64,000 nt of DNA from Hydractinia symbiolongicarpus (GCF_029227915.1 NC_079885.1:7936001-8000000); one strand, 5' to 3'; numbered from the stretch's first letter, positions 36,701 to 58,696 are shown. Numbers and translations are program-made. Notes: generated from the letters alone by a model not told the origin.

Positions 36701-39243
36701 TGACTAAAATGGACTAAAATTATTGATATCTCTTTTTGTTTAGTACAATCCCATAATCCACCAAAACCCGGAAAAAGACAAAATTATACTTGATATATAG
36801 AAAATAAGCTTATCGGACACCTCTAATTAGCGGACAGATTTTTTTGCACCAATGGTCTGTATCTCTTTTTATTATTTTTGTTGCCAGGCATCTTATTCGA
36901 CTTTTGCTGGATGTTGCCATTTCGTTTCACAAGGAACCAATCACGTCAGAGATAAACAATATGTTTTTAAAATGGGTGGTCAGCGGTGGAACGTAAGTAA
37001 TTGTTTGTGTGCAATCTATTGGTTAGTTTCTGTTAAATATTTTCTCAATGGGGCGTTTCTTTAACGTAAGTAATTGTTTGCGTGCAATCTATTGGTTAGT
37101 TTCTGTTAAATATTTTCTCAATGGGGTGTTTCTTTAACGTAAGTAATTGTTTGCGTGCAATCTATTGGTTAGTTTCTAAACGGGATGTTTCTTTAACGTA
37201 AAATGCGAATACCGTGAATAAGGTATGAAGCTCCGGGTGGGGGTTTATTTGTCACTAAAAATTTTGATGACGGTGGATTATTGGAACTGAGGACTTGTTG
37301 AAAAAGAAAGCTTACTAAATTGGTAACATTTTTTAAGACCATAATTTGTGGTATTGGAAATTAAAATTAAAAACAAAAGTACCGTAATGCTCGATTAACC
37401 GCCCACTCTCGAATAAACACCCTCCCATTTTCGTAATTTTATAAGCGCCCCTCTCGAATAAGGGCGCAGAGGTCGTCATTGGAATTTAAAGAGCCAAAGG
37501 GGGGCGCAAAACGACCCTCTACACAAAAACAAACGACCCTCTACACAAAAACAAGCTTTCTTCTTAAAATTACCCACAGCATGAAGTTTTAATGTAAGTC
37601 TATCTTTCGGTTTAACCAGTTCACTATTAAGACCACTTTATCATTTCTTTATGCTTGGAGGAAAGAATACGGATTCTTTCCTCCAAGCTTTATGCAAGCA
37701 TTTACGCTTAGAAACATGTTTTATACCTGCCACATATACACCTTCTGTTTTTTATATTTTACAACTATTATGTTTTGTAAACTCACACGCCAGACATTAT
37801 TTTTAGGGTGGGAGCCTATTTAAAGAGAGGGGGTAGGAGTTCAAATATGCTGTGTTTTTCACGCAAGACGAAACATTCTGCAAACATTTTGATCAAAACA
37901 TTCTGCTCAGTGTTTCTTCTCTCTGCGTTTTCACTAGTATCTCTTTCACGTTTAGCAACCAGTTATCCGGGTCAATCCGCGGAGTCGCATTTAAAGCTGG
38001 TATAAAGTACGGTCAAGTTTATGAATGGGACTATCTCTTTAAAAGATATCAACAAGCTCACTCGAGTGAAGAACAGTTCTTGATTTTGAGAAGCTTAGCG
38101 CTGACGAAAGATAAACATATTCTCCAAAGGTTTTGTGTGTTTTTTTAACTTAACAATTTGCGCTAGGAATTTACAGTGTTGTTTCATGACAATTTTACAC
38201 GGTGGCAGACTGTATGAGAAAGATCAAATTTTTTCACTGCGAATGATGTGCCAGACGTTCTATTTTGCTGCAAAGAAGCAACCTGTGTGAGATATAATAT
38301 ACGAATGGGAGAGATAACATACGAATGAGAGAGACAAGTGTTCTAAATAGTGTCTGTTGTCTAGATATGTGAACTTCACCTCGAATGCGACATTAATCAA
38401 CCCTGCACATAAAGCAAAAGTGTTAACATATGTTTGTGAAAGCAAAGAAGGACGAGACATTGCATGGAGCGTAGCTAAGCGTGAATGGCATAACATATCA
38501 GCGAGGTACGGACACTTCAGTTGAAAAAAATGGTTGCATATTTATATTACTCTGTGTGAATGTTTTCAATTTTAACGCTCAACTCAACTGGAGTGAAATC
38601 CTGAGAGGCTTAGAGCAACCCTCAAATAATGTGCGATTTGATCCACCGAGATGCAATATGCAACGCTTTAAAAGCGATTTAATAGATCGATACAGTCAAC
38701 GTTATATGCTTCTGATCTCTCGTTTGAGCGGAAAACTGGATTTATATATCGATAAGAATTATTTCTTTATCTTATTTTTGTTTTTTTTAGTCATAGCACC
38801 GATTTATCCGCCCTCAAGTTTTTGTTAAATGCTTGCCTGTTGTCTTGCAACACTGAAGCTGAACTAAAAGAGGTATGAAAGATCTTTTATTTGGTCCAGT
38901 ACTAAATTTGGTGCATCGTCGCATAGTTAGAAAGAGGTTTTTTGAAAGCACCTTATCTCGAGAACAAACTTTGAAAACAAGGAAGTCTCTCACTAAAAGA
39001 TTGATTGGGGTATTTTTTGCGTGAAAATCTAATTCTACTAATCCAGTATTTATTTATTTATTTATTTATTTATTTGTTGCTTTCATGTTTTAGACAAAGA
39101 CATTCTTTGAGAGTATAGACACAAGTAAGATTCGATCGATTACTGAACGGATTTTGGAGAAAATCGAACGAAACATTGACTTCGTAAAACGAAAAGCAAA
39201 TATCGAAAATTGGTTCCAAAAACACGTCCCAAAATGTCTATAA
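27720..39243 (+). CDS. M1 aminopeptidase N-like zinc ectopeptidase, zinc site intact
   Basis: A 19-exon gene: 27720-28480, 28981-29131, 29902-30027, 31094-31214, 31431-31585, 31661-31909, 32021-32086, 32477-32542, 33040-33176, 33461-33540, 34751-34878, 35081-35136, 35637-35784, 36195-36268, 36888-36992, 37956-38129, 38365-38505, 38791-38872, 39094-39243. The sum is 2970 bases, 989 residues. ATG 27720 is chosen for its CCACC context; an in-frame ATG at 27666 would add 18 residues. It is a type II membrane protein with an acidic, Ser-rich cytoplasmic tail ([17 protein letters not shown]) and a transmembrane segment at about 76-95. Zinc motif HEFSH is at 433-437, followed by WFGDLVT and third ligand Glu456 in WLKESFA; the catalytic Tyr519 is kept in ITYQKGAS. 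The GAMEN exopeptidase motif is AADET-WG (397-403), keeping only its Ala and Glu. The family removes N-terminal residues from peptides at the cell surface. All 18 intron phases match the upstream sister gene, and nine exons have identical lengths. Confidence 0.95.
30169..30708. repeat. 20-base minisatellite in intron 3 of the second M1 gene
   Basis: About 27 units of GAGTCCATAATTGGTCTTGA with variants, including TTTGGTCTTT and ATAGGTCTTG. In the right half, three-unit blocks recur at a 60-base period (from about 30440), showing higher-order duplication. Minus-strand frames that read as [11 protein letters not shown] repeats come from this tract and are not a protein. Confidence 0.95.
33551..33775. 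repeat. (ATTC)n / TTCATT microsatellite
   Basis: Degenerate repeats of TTCATTCATTCATT and TTTATT in intron 10 of the second M1 gene. Confidence 0.9.
36463..36838. repeat. possible remnant of a TTAACGGACA-type DNA element
   Basis: The left end has ATTAACGGACACTCC and GGCGGACACCGCTGATTAAC; the right end has CGGACACCTCTAATTAG followed by CGGACAG. Such GGACA / TTAACGG phrases are typical of pogo/Tigger-like MITEs. The two ends look direct rather than inverted here, so the boundaries and class are uncertain. It lies in intron 14 of the second M1 gene. Confidence 0.3.
36990..37203 (+). repeat. 73-base tandem repeat that duplicates a splice donor
   Basis: The unit starts at the exon 15 / intron 15 junction of the second M1 gene: AACGTAAGTAATTGTTTGYG. 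It is repeated with donors at 36993, 37066 and 37139, plus a degenerate fourth junction (GTAAAATG) at 37199. The third unit is shortened. All three complete units carry the same strong GTAAGT donor. Confidence 0.9.
37384..37475. repeat. dispersed repeat with CTCGAATAAGSGC motifs
   Basis: Three copies of CTCGATTAA / CTCGAATAA next to CGCCC or CACCC. It is related to the repeat at 15345-15755 and lies in intron 15 of the second M1 gene. Confidence 0.5.
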
Positions 39244-40445
39244 CTCTTAAAAATTCGAAGTAAATATTTAGTTGGTAAATTTAACTTTTAATATTTTTTT
39301 GGAAATGATATTTTTTACGTTTACCTATTCCGGGATCTTTTTAAAGTCCACGATTTTTATACAGTATCACCTTCAACTCTTTGTAACTTATCTGATAATA
39401 TTTACATCATTATTTTCTTTTTGTACTGTTTTTTAAATCAGTTGAAAAACACGTTTTTGTCTTTCTTTATAAGAAATTAGTACTCGCTCTGTAGTACTGG
39501 ATTTTATAGACACTGCGAAATAAGAGTAATTTTTAGTAGAGTAGTTTTTAAGAGTAGTTTTTCAACTTTTATCCACAATTTATGGCGTGAGAGTGATTTC
39601 ATTAGCGCGTTTAGCAGTTCTCAGAGTTTAAACATTGGCCCTCAATATACTCCCTTTCCATTACATTCAAGATGACAGCGTTTTCTGTGTTTTTATTGGT
39701 TATTAAAAATATTGTACTTCTGCAAATGTTTGAAAGCTGCTAAAACAAAGAAAAATTTAATTCGTATGCCCAGATACTGAACGCTGGGAACTGGGACCGA
39801 GTACGCTGAAAAGCGGCCTCTACTGATAAACGCGTTTAAAATCCACAAAATGTTCCGTCTCTTATGTTTTCTTTTTGTTACTAAAGTATAAAAACTGAAT
39901 TTAATAAAAATTTATTAGTACTGGGGCAATTCGAGACTTTTTTTCAGAAGTATAAAATTAAGCCTAGTGAGGATAGAGATTAAATAGTGACGAAAAACAA
40001 AAGTTGCAACATCGCGTTACCTTTTCTTTTTTTTTCTGTTTAATTTTTCAGCTATTATTCGTCTCACCAAGAAAAGGGAGTTAGCAAAAAGGATGACTGA
40101 GAGTGATGTCACAAAGAAAAAATGGCTATTTGAATGGCTATTTCATGTCATATCAGGAAAGCAGACCACCCCACCCCGCCAATTTATAGCCCTACAACTC
40201 AATCTGTCAAACCTCCCTCTAATTTTTTGTCCTCTCTCCTCCCTCAACATACATCAGATTTCAACTTGATTAACTACTATCCCCTTTTCCAACTTACTTC
40301 CTCGCTAACTTCCTTTCTGACTCACTCTCATCATACCATCATAAAATTATACTTTTTAATATGCATCCATGTACATTTAAATGTCTGTCTCATAAATGAC
40401 ACAATGTAGGTTTAGACGGTTAGCTAATTTTGTAAACTAGTCGTT
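39244..40445. other. 3' UTR and intergenic DNA after the second M1 gene
   Basis: No coding exon recognised. An AATAAA-type signal occurs near 39902, about 660 bases after the stop. A C-rich, low-complexity stretch lies at about 40160-40340; its open frame looks like chance. Confidence 0.45.
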
Positions 40446-40530
40446 AGCCCGTGGAAAATCCACGGGTTCGCCCGTCGCAGCAAGCTATCATTTTGCGTGA
40501 CATACAGACGGACGGACGGACAGACGTATA
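40446..40530. repeat. dispersed repeat with CCCGTGG hairpin and GACG repeats
   Basis: A perfect hairpin, CCCGTGG-AAAAT-CCACGGG, lies at 40448-40466. It is followed by GGGTTCGCCCGTCG and then a (GACG)n-like run, GACGGACGGACGGACAGACG, at about 40507. This order looks like the end of a dispersed transposable element; the class is not determined from this fragment. Confidence 0.45.
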
Positions 40531-40993
40531 CGGGCATTATAATATAAACGATTGATTTTCGGGTCTTATATTTGAATTCGCGTTTAACCATTAGTACTGT
40601 ACATAAAAGATCTAATCGACTTCAAGTTTATAAATTAACACCTTCGAAACCGAAAAGAAATCCACCCACCAATATTTTTGTATTTTTGATATTAAAGCCA
40701 TTAAAGGAATTAACCTTTCTAGGATTCTCCACGACCCATCTATCAGCTGTGTTCTCTCTTCGATTGTTAACTCTGATTGGTTTAAAAACTAGCACATACC
40801 ACTGGTAACAGAATGTAAAATATTTGGTGGTATATTTAGCATCACATTTCAAAACGATCCGTCTATTTTACCTTGTAATTGCAAAGTATCTCCATTTTTT
40901 GATAGACATCACGGCAATGATATCATTAGTAATAACAATTTATGGCAATTATTTGTAAATGGTCCCAAATATAGAGAGCTCAAGCTTATTGAA

Positions 40994-41140
40994 AGTAGCC
41001 AGAAAAAGCAATCTGGTGGTGGGAGATCTTTCTAGAGACTGGTGTGCCAAAAGCAGAAAAGTTGCAGCTATAAAATAGTTGGAAGTAGCCAGAAAAACCA
41101 ATCTCAGTGGTGTGAGATCTTTTTAGAGACTGATGTACAA
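40994..41140. repeat. 90-base tandem duplication
   Basis: The phrase AGTAGCCAGAAAAASCAATC with GAGATCTTTYTAGAGACTG starts at 40994 and again at 41084. The second copy is partial and about 85 percent identical. Confidence 0.75.
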
Positions 41141-41172
41141 AAAGCAGACACAAACGAAGAGGAAATAACATA

Positions 41173-41367
41173 GTGCAGTTGTTCGACGACAGAATTCGAA
41201 TTTTAAAACATGGCGACACTTGTAAACAAGTTCTAAAGGATGCTGGGTCTTTTGAAACTCTCAAAGAACTACATGCTAACTTTGTTGTGACGCTTATTGA
41301 GAAAGCAACTGGTTACATAGCCATAGTTTGTTCTCGCTATTATGCAGATGTTTTGACTGAAGAATAA
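41173..41367 (+). pseudogene. relic retroelement ORF fragment
   Basis: An open stretch of 65 codons ending in TAA. Its middle, LHANFVVTLIEKATGYIAIVC and then RYYADVLTEE, resembles the segment that precedes the reverse transcriptase core in LINE- or Penelope-type elements of invertebrates, where a pattern like [FV]V-x(3)-DKAxxN-x-A-x-[VI]-C-x-[RK]-[FY]Y is common. Here the Asp of DKA is Glu, and no polymerase motifs follow. I read it as a decayed fragment. The assignment rests on pattern memory only and is tentative. Confidence 0.4.
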
Positions 41368-44300
41368 TGGGAAGGATTATAACCAAATACATTCTTTGCC
41401 AATAGATATTATAGTATACTGTAATAATGAACTCAACGATAATTATAACGTGAAAGTAACCAGTGAAAATGAATGTCTTCCCTAAAACGCATTAAACGTT
41501 AACAAAATTCAGGTTCATCATTGGGCATTGGTTTTTCGACTTTATTGACTTACACAAAAGTCGAGCTGATGACAGTGGAAAGATTTATGATAACCGAGGA
41601 CAAAAACAACAACTTAAATCATCTTAAATATCATTTTGAGCATCTAAATATAATTAAAGATGGCAGAAAAGTTCCTTACATATTTGGATATCCATAATTT
41701 CTTCGATATAAGTACTTACCTTGCTTTTAACTTAAACTTTCTAATAAAATAAACTTCAAAACTTTTAAACTAGCTAGCTAGCTATATCCTTTGAAATTTT
41801 GCATAGAAACATAAGCAGTAACAATGACTTTAAAATCTTTTTGGAGGTATTAGGTACCTTCTTAAAGCTAGTAACATTGTTTTTTAACAAAAAACATTTC
41901 CTCGCCTTGCCTCTGTTCCCTCGTCAAGATTTACTGATATTTAATACATTTTACAGACCGTAGCTTATTTTACCGCCAAAAATCAATATAGAAAGTGTTG
42001 TGGAGAGGTTGCCAAGGCAACGGCATTAAGCACGGCAAGGAAATTAATCGGTCACCTTCATTTTTTGTAAACGATTATATACATGTTTGTTTTTATAAGA
42101 AACCGTTTTAAAAGAAACCCTAGGCTCTGAAAGACCAAATTTTTAGAAATCTCCAACATTAAGAAACTTTTATACATATAGCTAATGTACAACAGAAAAA
42201 ATAAGTACAAACATAGCTAGCAAATGTTGTTCATATATATCAAAACCATACTCCAAACGGTTGAGATCGAGACTTGCCGACTCAGGTTTTTATTACCACA
42301 AGCGAGTCAGTCTGTGGACGTGAACATAACATATTTTTTATTGGCGGCCCTAAGAGGTGTGAGTAATCTTTTGAAGGCTTTGCATTAGCTAGGTAGAGGA
42401 TAAAAAGGGGTTCACTGCACGTAAAAAATAATGATATACTAGCTAATACATAGATAGCAAGCTAGCTAGGTTGTTAGCTAGGTATTTAATTCAATGAAAA
42501 ATTTTCTTCAGCTTTCTTTACATAGCTAGCTAGCTACGCTAGACAAAGTTTCCATATATAACGAAAAAAAGTTAATAACGTAGGATAAAATATATCTAAT
42601 GAGAATTAAATAAGGATATTACTACCCGAGATTGATAGATATAAAAGGTAAACTTTACCAGTAAAATTCTCATGGTCTTTCTTCAGTAAAATTCTCGTGG
42701 TCGCTCTCCTTTCGTCGCCATATTTAAATAACAACAAAAACTCCCCCATTGCCGTTGTTTTAAATTCATGTTTTCTCGCTTAATCAAAAATTTACGGAAA
42801 AATGACCAGATTAAATTGCTGGGAAACAAAACCAAAATGGACGAAATTGAAGCCGTGGGGAAGAGTGCTTGGTAATTTTGATGTATAGGGGCGGGACGCG
42901 GAAACCCTATACAGCCTTTATTTGGTTTATTTAATGAGGAAATGGGCTCCGCTACGCTCCGTGCGCTGGCGTCCACTCCGCTACTCTCCGCAAAAATACA
43001 GAAGAAAAATTCTCTTCTTTTAGAAAATAAAAATAAAAAAGTAGCAAATTCATCATAAACTAGTATAGAAAGTGTTGCGGAGCGTGGGACTGAGTCCCCT
43101 AGGTTCGCAAGCAAAAAATTTTAGATGCCCCTCTCAATTGAATCGTATAACGAATCGTATAAAAAACAAAGTTTCCACGTGCTTCATGGTAATCGATCAA
43201 ACGGTTTCATCTTCGATTTGATGAAACATTTCCTGGACGTGCATACAATATATATATAACTACAATCATCCACAAAAATATGGCTCTACATTTCCCTCAT
43301 GTTTAACACTGACCTTTGTGGCTCAGCAAGGTAAACGATTACACGTGACATACCTTTATGAACGTACTATCTGCAAAATATCTAGCTAGCTAGCTATGTT
43401 CTTTTTTTGCTGACTTTCTAAACTTTTTAGTTCTTGGTTTTTGGAATAAAATTGCCAGCAGAGATAAGAAATTTTGTGGATGATTGTAGCTAGAACAAGC
43501 TATGTGATGGGACATTCCTACAGAGTAGAATTATCTCACTCACTGTGTAGTATATGTATAGTTAGAAAATCTGTCCAAAAGAATTTTTCTATGCTGCTAT
43601 TATGTAGCTAGCTGATTTTATGCTAGCAAAAATAGCTAATTTTATGTTAGCTATATACATTGGTAGATTTATCCCAGTTAAGTAGTTAATTCTATGCTAG
43701 CTTTGTAGCTAGTGTATTATGGTAGCTATATGGCACTGTTTGATCTTTTTTATGCTAGCTAGTAAGCATAAAAATGAGCAAACAAGAAGTAGCTAGGTAG
43801 CTATAGATATATGCTATCTAAGTTCTATTATTCCAGCTAAGTCGGCAGTTTTATGTTAGCTAGCTTTAGGTGTGAGAAAGGCGAAGAAGGGATCATTACA
43901 TGTAAAAAAATAGTGATATATTAGCTAGCTAAACATACCCTTTCTTCGTTTCTTGGAAATGCCCTTCCGTCCATTACGACCAACAAGCCAATATGGCCAT
44001 ATCAACGTAATTTTCATTTCAAGCGCTATGTATCTGGAGAAATGTCACGTGATATTAGTAAGAGTGACCGTGGCTAAAGCTCTGTGATGACCCAATCTCA
44101 ACTGAAAACGAGGTGTCTCGATCAACCAGATTTTCACGGAAGAAATGACCGAAAAAATATTTGGGTAAGTGGGTCAAAAATCGGACATTTTCAAAATTTG
44201 ATGTACTAGGGGAAAACGCGGAAATTCGTCACGCTCTAATATATTTATGGGAACGAGGAAAATAGCTCCGCTGCGCTCGGCTCGCTGGCGCTCCCCTTCA

Positions 44301-45082
44301 CTACGCTCCGCAAAAATTAAATATTCACAAACATGTTGTCTACACGTCTATAAAGTGTGCATATTTTCTTGTACATTGACCTTTTGAGTGGTCCGTTTAT
44401 TACACGCCATTCTTTGAAAATTGCAGGGATTGAGGTTATTGAATCGTCTGTTTAAAGTTAAGTCAGGTGAAGGCTAGTTGTATCTAAAACATTGAAGTAA
44501 ACTTGTTTAATTCTCTTTCCAATGTGTTTTTTACGTAATCAGTGTATATTTTTCAATGTTTACAATTTTTAGTGTTTCCACAGCTGGAAATTTAACATCA
44601 AAAATTTAAAAAAACAGTAATTTCATTTATAATTTGAATCTATTTCTTATTAAAACAGATCATGATTTTTTGAGAGCGGGTTTATGTAGCAGTTTATATT
44701 CTTTTGGTTTTTCAAATTCCCGCCAACTTTGTGTTAAGAGGCTTAAAACTATTTTAATACTTAAATTGTATAATTGTTAAGTGCATTATAATACTTAGGC
44801 CATTAAAAACTTTATAAAAATTGTTAGTTTAATATAAAAAAGTTAAAAAATTCATATTACCTTCTCGTTGCAAATATTTTTACATCAAATAAACACCTCC
44901 GCAATGTAAATAACGTTTAAACACAGCCGCTACCTTTGAAAATATATCAACCTTGTTTTCAGGTGCTTTTGCCTTTTTACAGCGCTTGAAAGCAAAAAAG
45001 ATCCTGGTAATGAGATTGGAGTCTTCATATACATGTGCATGTAAAATATATTTCATTTGGAAGACGAAGATGAAAATAAAAG
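41368..45082. other. repeat-rich intergenic DNA, no gene recognised
   Basis: About 3.7 kb with many AGCT runs (41773, 42468, 42527, 43383, 43752, 43925). Two similar modules occur at about 42830-43080 and 44150-44320. Each has a purine-rich part (GATGTATAGGGGCGGGACGCG, GATGTACTAGGGGAAAACGCG), then CTCCGCTRCGCTCSG and CTACKCTCCGCAAAAAT. The minus-strand frame of about 143 codons at 42683-43114 crosses this module and is probably not a gene. The last few hundred bases should contain the astacin gene promoter. Confidence 0.5.
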
Positions 45083-54207
<9,125 letters not shown>

Positions 54208-54555
54208 AAAAAATCAAAAGAAATATATATTCTAATTGAAATTTTCTTTGAGAAAGTCATCCAAACGTAGCTATAGTTGTATCTTTTCATAAAAATCTGC
54301 CATATTTAAAAAAAATTGCGGATGTACTCTAGCTCACCGCCACCCCCCAACCATCACTACCCACCAACACCCTCCACCCCCATCCACCACCACCCTTTCT
54401 CTACCCATCTCGCCTATTTGGAACTACAGAGTAGACATTTCTTTTATCGCTGCCCTGCGAAATTTTTAATGTCTTAAATTAATGACGTAGTTGCCAATTG
54501 AACGAAGAAAAACTTTAGCAGCAGAGTTTGTTAGCCATGTCTGTGAATAATGGTC

Positions 54556-54561
54556 AATAAA
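54556..54561 (+). terminator. candidate poly(A) signal of astacin gene
   Basis: Canonical AATAAA about 350 bases downstream of the astacin stop, in an otherwise gene-free stretch and followed by T/GT-rich sequence (GTATTTCTCTGTGTTTT). Confidence 0.5.
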
Positions 54562-57500
54562 GATATAACTTGGTATCCCATGTAAGGTATTTCTCTGTGT
54601 TTTATGATTGTAATACATCCGTATGGTTGCAACACAAAAGCAAAAGAAGTATAGACAGAATGTTTCCTCACTTTATTACCAAGGAATATAATATATATAC
54701 AGCTACACCATAAGCTACAAATCTGAAATCATAGTCCTCTTCATCAAAAATAAGCTATTAAGATTTCTTAAAAAAAGTGTTGATTTCATGCTACGGAACA
54801 TATTAACATAAACATCAGCCAGGTACAATTTTCAACAACAGAACCCTGGTAACGAAAATGCTAGTATATCTTTTTTCTTAAATTTTAGCAATAAAACACA
54901 CACGTAATAAATGCTCCAAATACGTATTACCTTGATGTAATAACAACCACGATCCCACGCCCTGTACGTACGCATTTCACTCTCATATAAAAAAACGCTA
55001 CAAGCGCTGGGATCGAGGTTGGATATAGCTATTGTATTTTAATGTCGAGAGATGCATAACATTTTACTTCGATAATTAATACATAAAAAATTGAGATTCG
55101 AAAATCTTAAAGTCACTTTTTTTCACACAGTAACTGTCGCTGGATTGACTCGTCTCGCGTGATGTAAACTCTTTGCACCAGTAAAAATAATATTATTTAG
55201 TATTTATTGCAATGAGAATGATTTATAAGGATCAATCAACAACTCCGTATCTGCTTTCGGCGACCGGTTGGGAACACTACATACCAAATTAATTTTAGCA
55301 ATGGTTGATTCCTCTATAACTTTTACTCGCATTATTAGGTACACATTTTACAAATATAAAACCTGAACTCGACCACAGATTAACCAAAACGTGTTCTATC
55401 GCAGTGAAAAAAGGTTAATGTGGGTTGAAGTGGCTGTGCTATGACCCCCGGAAACATAAAGGGTAAAAATTTTTGGAAAGGGTAAAATGTCAAAAAAGTT
55501 TGTCTGAAGACTGGGTTTGTCTCAATTTTTTCGTCCAAGATTCTACTTCCATTAATTTATAAACACTTTTCTTTTAAGTTTACAAACCCAGGGCGAATAC
55601 ACCATATGTTTAAACACTTTACTAATAACCTCAAATCCAGGGACAGTAGTGTTTTATCAAAACAGTGCGATAGTCCCTGGGTATGAAGTAGCTTTTATAT
55701 TACTGCAAACATCGCGATATAGATCGACCAGAAAGAAACAAGTTATTTCAATTTAAAAATTGCTTGACAAACTCATGTTTTCTTTTTATTCCGCCATGTT
55801 TCCTTTTTCTTAAATAATATCCGTTTGAAGTAAATTTATTCACTTCACAGCCGCTCAAATAAACAGGAAACAAAAGTTCAAAACAAAGTATTTTGAAGCA
55901 TAAATAGTTTGACATTTAGGGGTTGGAACAGCAATTAGAAATAGTTGACCACGTAAGGCGGCTCAGTTCTGTTGACTGGTGTGGTTAAGTGTGGAATGAT
56001 GTGGTTTTAACAGTTTCTTTTCCAGTCCCCCTGTCCTGTACAATTTTAATTAAACCATTCTTAAGTATCTGCCCGCGAATTAGGATTATATTTGACATGT
56101 CTTGATAAGACATCATTAGCTTATCTTCTTGCTTGAAGTAAACAAAAAATGATATTATCTTTAAATTTGGTGCAGCCCCAACTTGTATTTCGTCACCAGT
56201 CTATCGTACCTATTATACAAACTAGTAACATTACGCCTTTACAACCTCGTTCACAAGCCCTTTTCACTCGTTTCACTCCCAAAGCTTTATTTAATTCTTA
56301 CTCACTCAAAATATAATCAAGGAGATGTTGTGAAAGAAAGATAACCTTGGACCTTATGCCTGAAGAGAAAGATAGGATCTCTTAGGTAGATTTTAATATC
56401 CAAGCTTATGGAATTAACAATGTAATTGTTCCTCACTTAACTTTGTTTAAACCGATAGATAACATGGTTTCTTTAAAATTTCCACCGCGTGTTGTTAATC
56501 ATTCGACAGGGGTTTTGTATAATTGCTCTCTGTTTGACCTCTTCTTTAAAACGAGGCGTAATTGAACAGTTTGCAAGTTTGAAGCACTTTCCGGAGGTTG
56601 AAAAAGAAAATTTAATTTAAAATTCTTATGTCCACTGTTTTTGGATACTTTTAACAAAATTTAAAACGTAACAAAAATAATCAGAAATCCGACATTTTAA
56701 AACAAACTCGTTTTCGGGTTGATGATAAGAATGAAGCAGGTGAACTCTGAAATTTTAATACAGATACAAATGATTTGATAAAAGGCTGTGGGTGAAATTA
56801 GTGTATTTCTAAATAAAGAATCCGCTTCGCACCCACGCGCAAGTGACCAAGAAAGAACTACCAATAAATTTGCGTCAGAATGTGGAGAAAACAATTTGTA
56901 GAGAGAAACAGTTTTCTTATTTCAGTTCAAATGATTGATATATGATCATTCCAGGAATGAAGGGCAGACATTATAAGATGACACCAAGAAACTAATTCTA
57001 TTTTTTACTTTTAATTACACTATTGCTAGTCTTCAAAATTGCTTTTTTGAATAATTTGATAGTGATCGCTCCGTAATAACGACTCGGGGGCCACAAGACC
57101 CTGAGGATAAGGTTGTCTTTTTTAGTGAAAGAAAAAGGGTATAAAATTTTTTGCTCGCAAAAAAAGACAAAAAGAGTTTCTAAATATCTGTTCGGCACAT
57201 TAGTCTGTAATCCTTTTGTATTTTAGTGTGACCAAAACAGGGCCATATTCTCAACAAATCTATCGCTTTAAAAATATTATAAACAACCCGAGATTTAACC
57301 AAAGGTTTTCAGTTCTTTTGGCAACAGTCACTGTTCACCTTGTTAGGGGGGCTTTCAGACATTGTTGGCTAGTAACAATTTTTTAATGCTTGGTAGGAAA
57401 TTTGAGGTTGACTTTCACCTGTAGAATAAAAAAATTGGGGGAGAGGGGGAAAGGTTCTCAATATTCTGACAATTTCCCTTACAAATGAAGTGTTTTTTTT

Positions 57501-58690
57501 TTGCGAAAATTTTAACGCGAATTTGTTACAAAATTACAATTCGCGAAAGTTTTTTGTCGCAAAATTTCACAACTTTCGCATCTTTTTACTTTCACTCTTC
57601 GACAGATTCTTAGTTACAATGCTCATCAGAGAGATTGCTTTATCTGGTTGGTCTGCCGCCTGAAGCCGTCTACTGTCAATTAATGACCCCAAAATATCAG
57701 TAGAATTAAACAAGCCTTGATCTTAAGCAGTTATTGTGTGAATTACTACCCATGCAGTGGACACTGTGTTTTGTGAGCAGGTGAAAAGTGTAAGGCTTAA
57801 GTTGATTTATTAACTAGCTGAGTTGAAATAAATTTTTTCAGGAAAATGAGACAGTTTAAAAATGGTAGCTTCCTTAAAAGTTCTTGCAGCAGCAGGTAAT
57901 ATAATAAAGGCTTTTAAGGTTCAAATCTTTTGTCTGCTACAATAAACAGAATCAAAAGTTTTAACGATAGACTACATTCTCCCTATAACATCAACATTGT
58001 TCAAAACCAGAAATACGCATCAAATAAACCGGAATAACATTCCCTGTTTTTTTCCTTTGGTTGATTGATAATCTAATTAGAAGGTGTATGATAGTAGTTA
58101 TTCTGTTGATATAATGGTATGTTGTAAACACAACTGATAACATAATCATACACAAGTGAGCAAAACAGAACAGAATTGTCATTTTCTAAAAACGGCCATA
58201 TACAGGAAATACAATGCATTTGTTTCCCAATAAAACTTCACATTTTCTAATAATTTCTTTTTTGACAACATAAATAAATTAATAAATAAATAATATCAAC
58301 ACAGAAAAGTATAAACAACAATTTGAAATAATTGAGCAGATGATTAAGCCACATCCGCTTTGTCTCTGCTGGAATTGCGACAATAAGGCGTCCGCCATTA
58401 TTGTTAATGAGAGATGGTTTGTATCGAGACAAGCATTAACCAGTTTAATATTCATAACCTGCGGATCTAAGATACAAATTAACCAGATTTGATATTCTGT
58501 TTTCAGGTAGCTAGGGGGCTGCCTCAACGCTCATACCAAAGTATCACCTTGGTATTTTAAGTTGATTGAACATAGCATTTTTCATAGCAAAATGTGGTTC
58601 TTGCCAACGTTTTGAGATTCCACATCATTTAGATGTCTAATTGTTAAAATTTTTACCGATATTGTATGTCGATACAAAGCTTTATATTAC

Positions 58691-58696
58691 TTTATT
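58691..58696 (-). terminator. candidate poly(A) signal of the two-pass membrane protein gene
   Basis: TTTATT on the plus strand (AATAAA on the minus strand), about 45 bases after the stop of the minus-strand gene. The position fits a short 3' UTR. Confidence 0.5.

Noticed and set aside
42683-43114. Minus-strand open frame of about 143 codons
   Set aside because: It crosses a GC-rich module repeated at 44.15-44.32 kb and matches no family I know.
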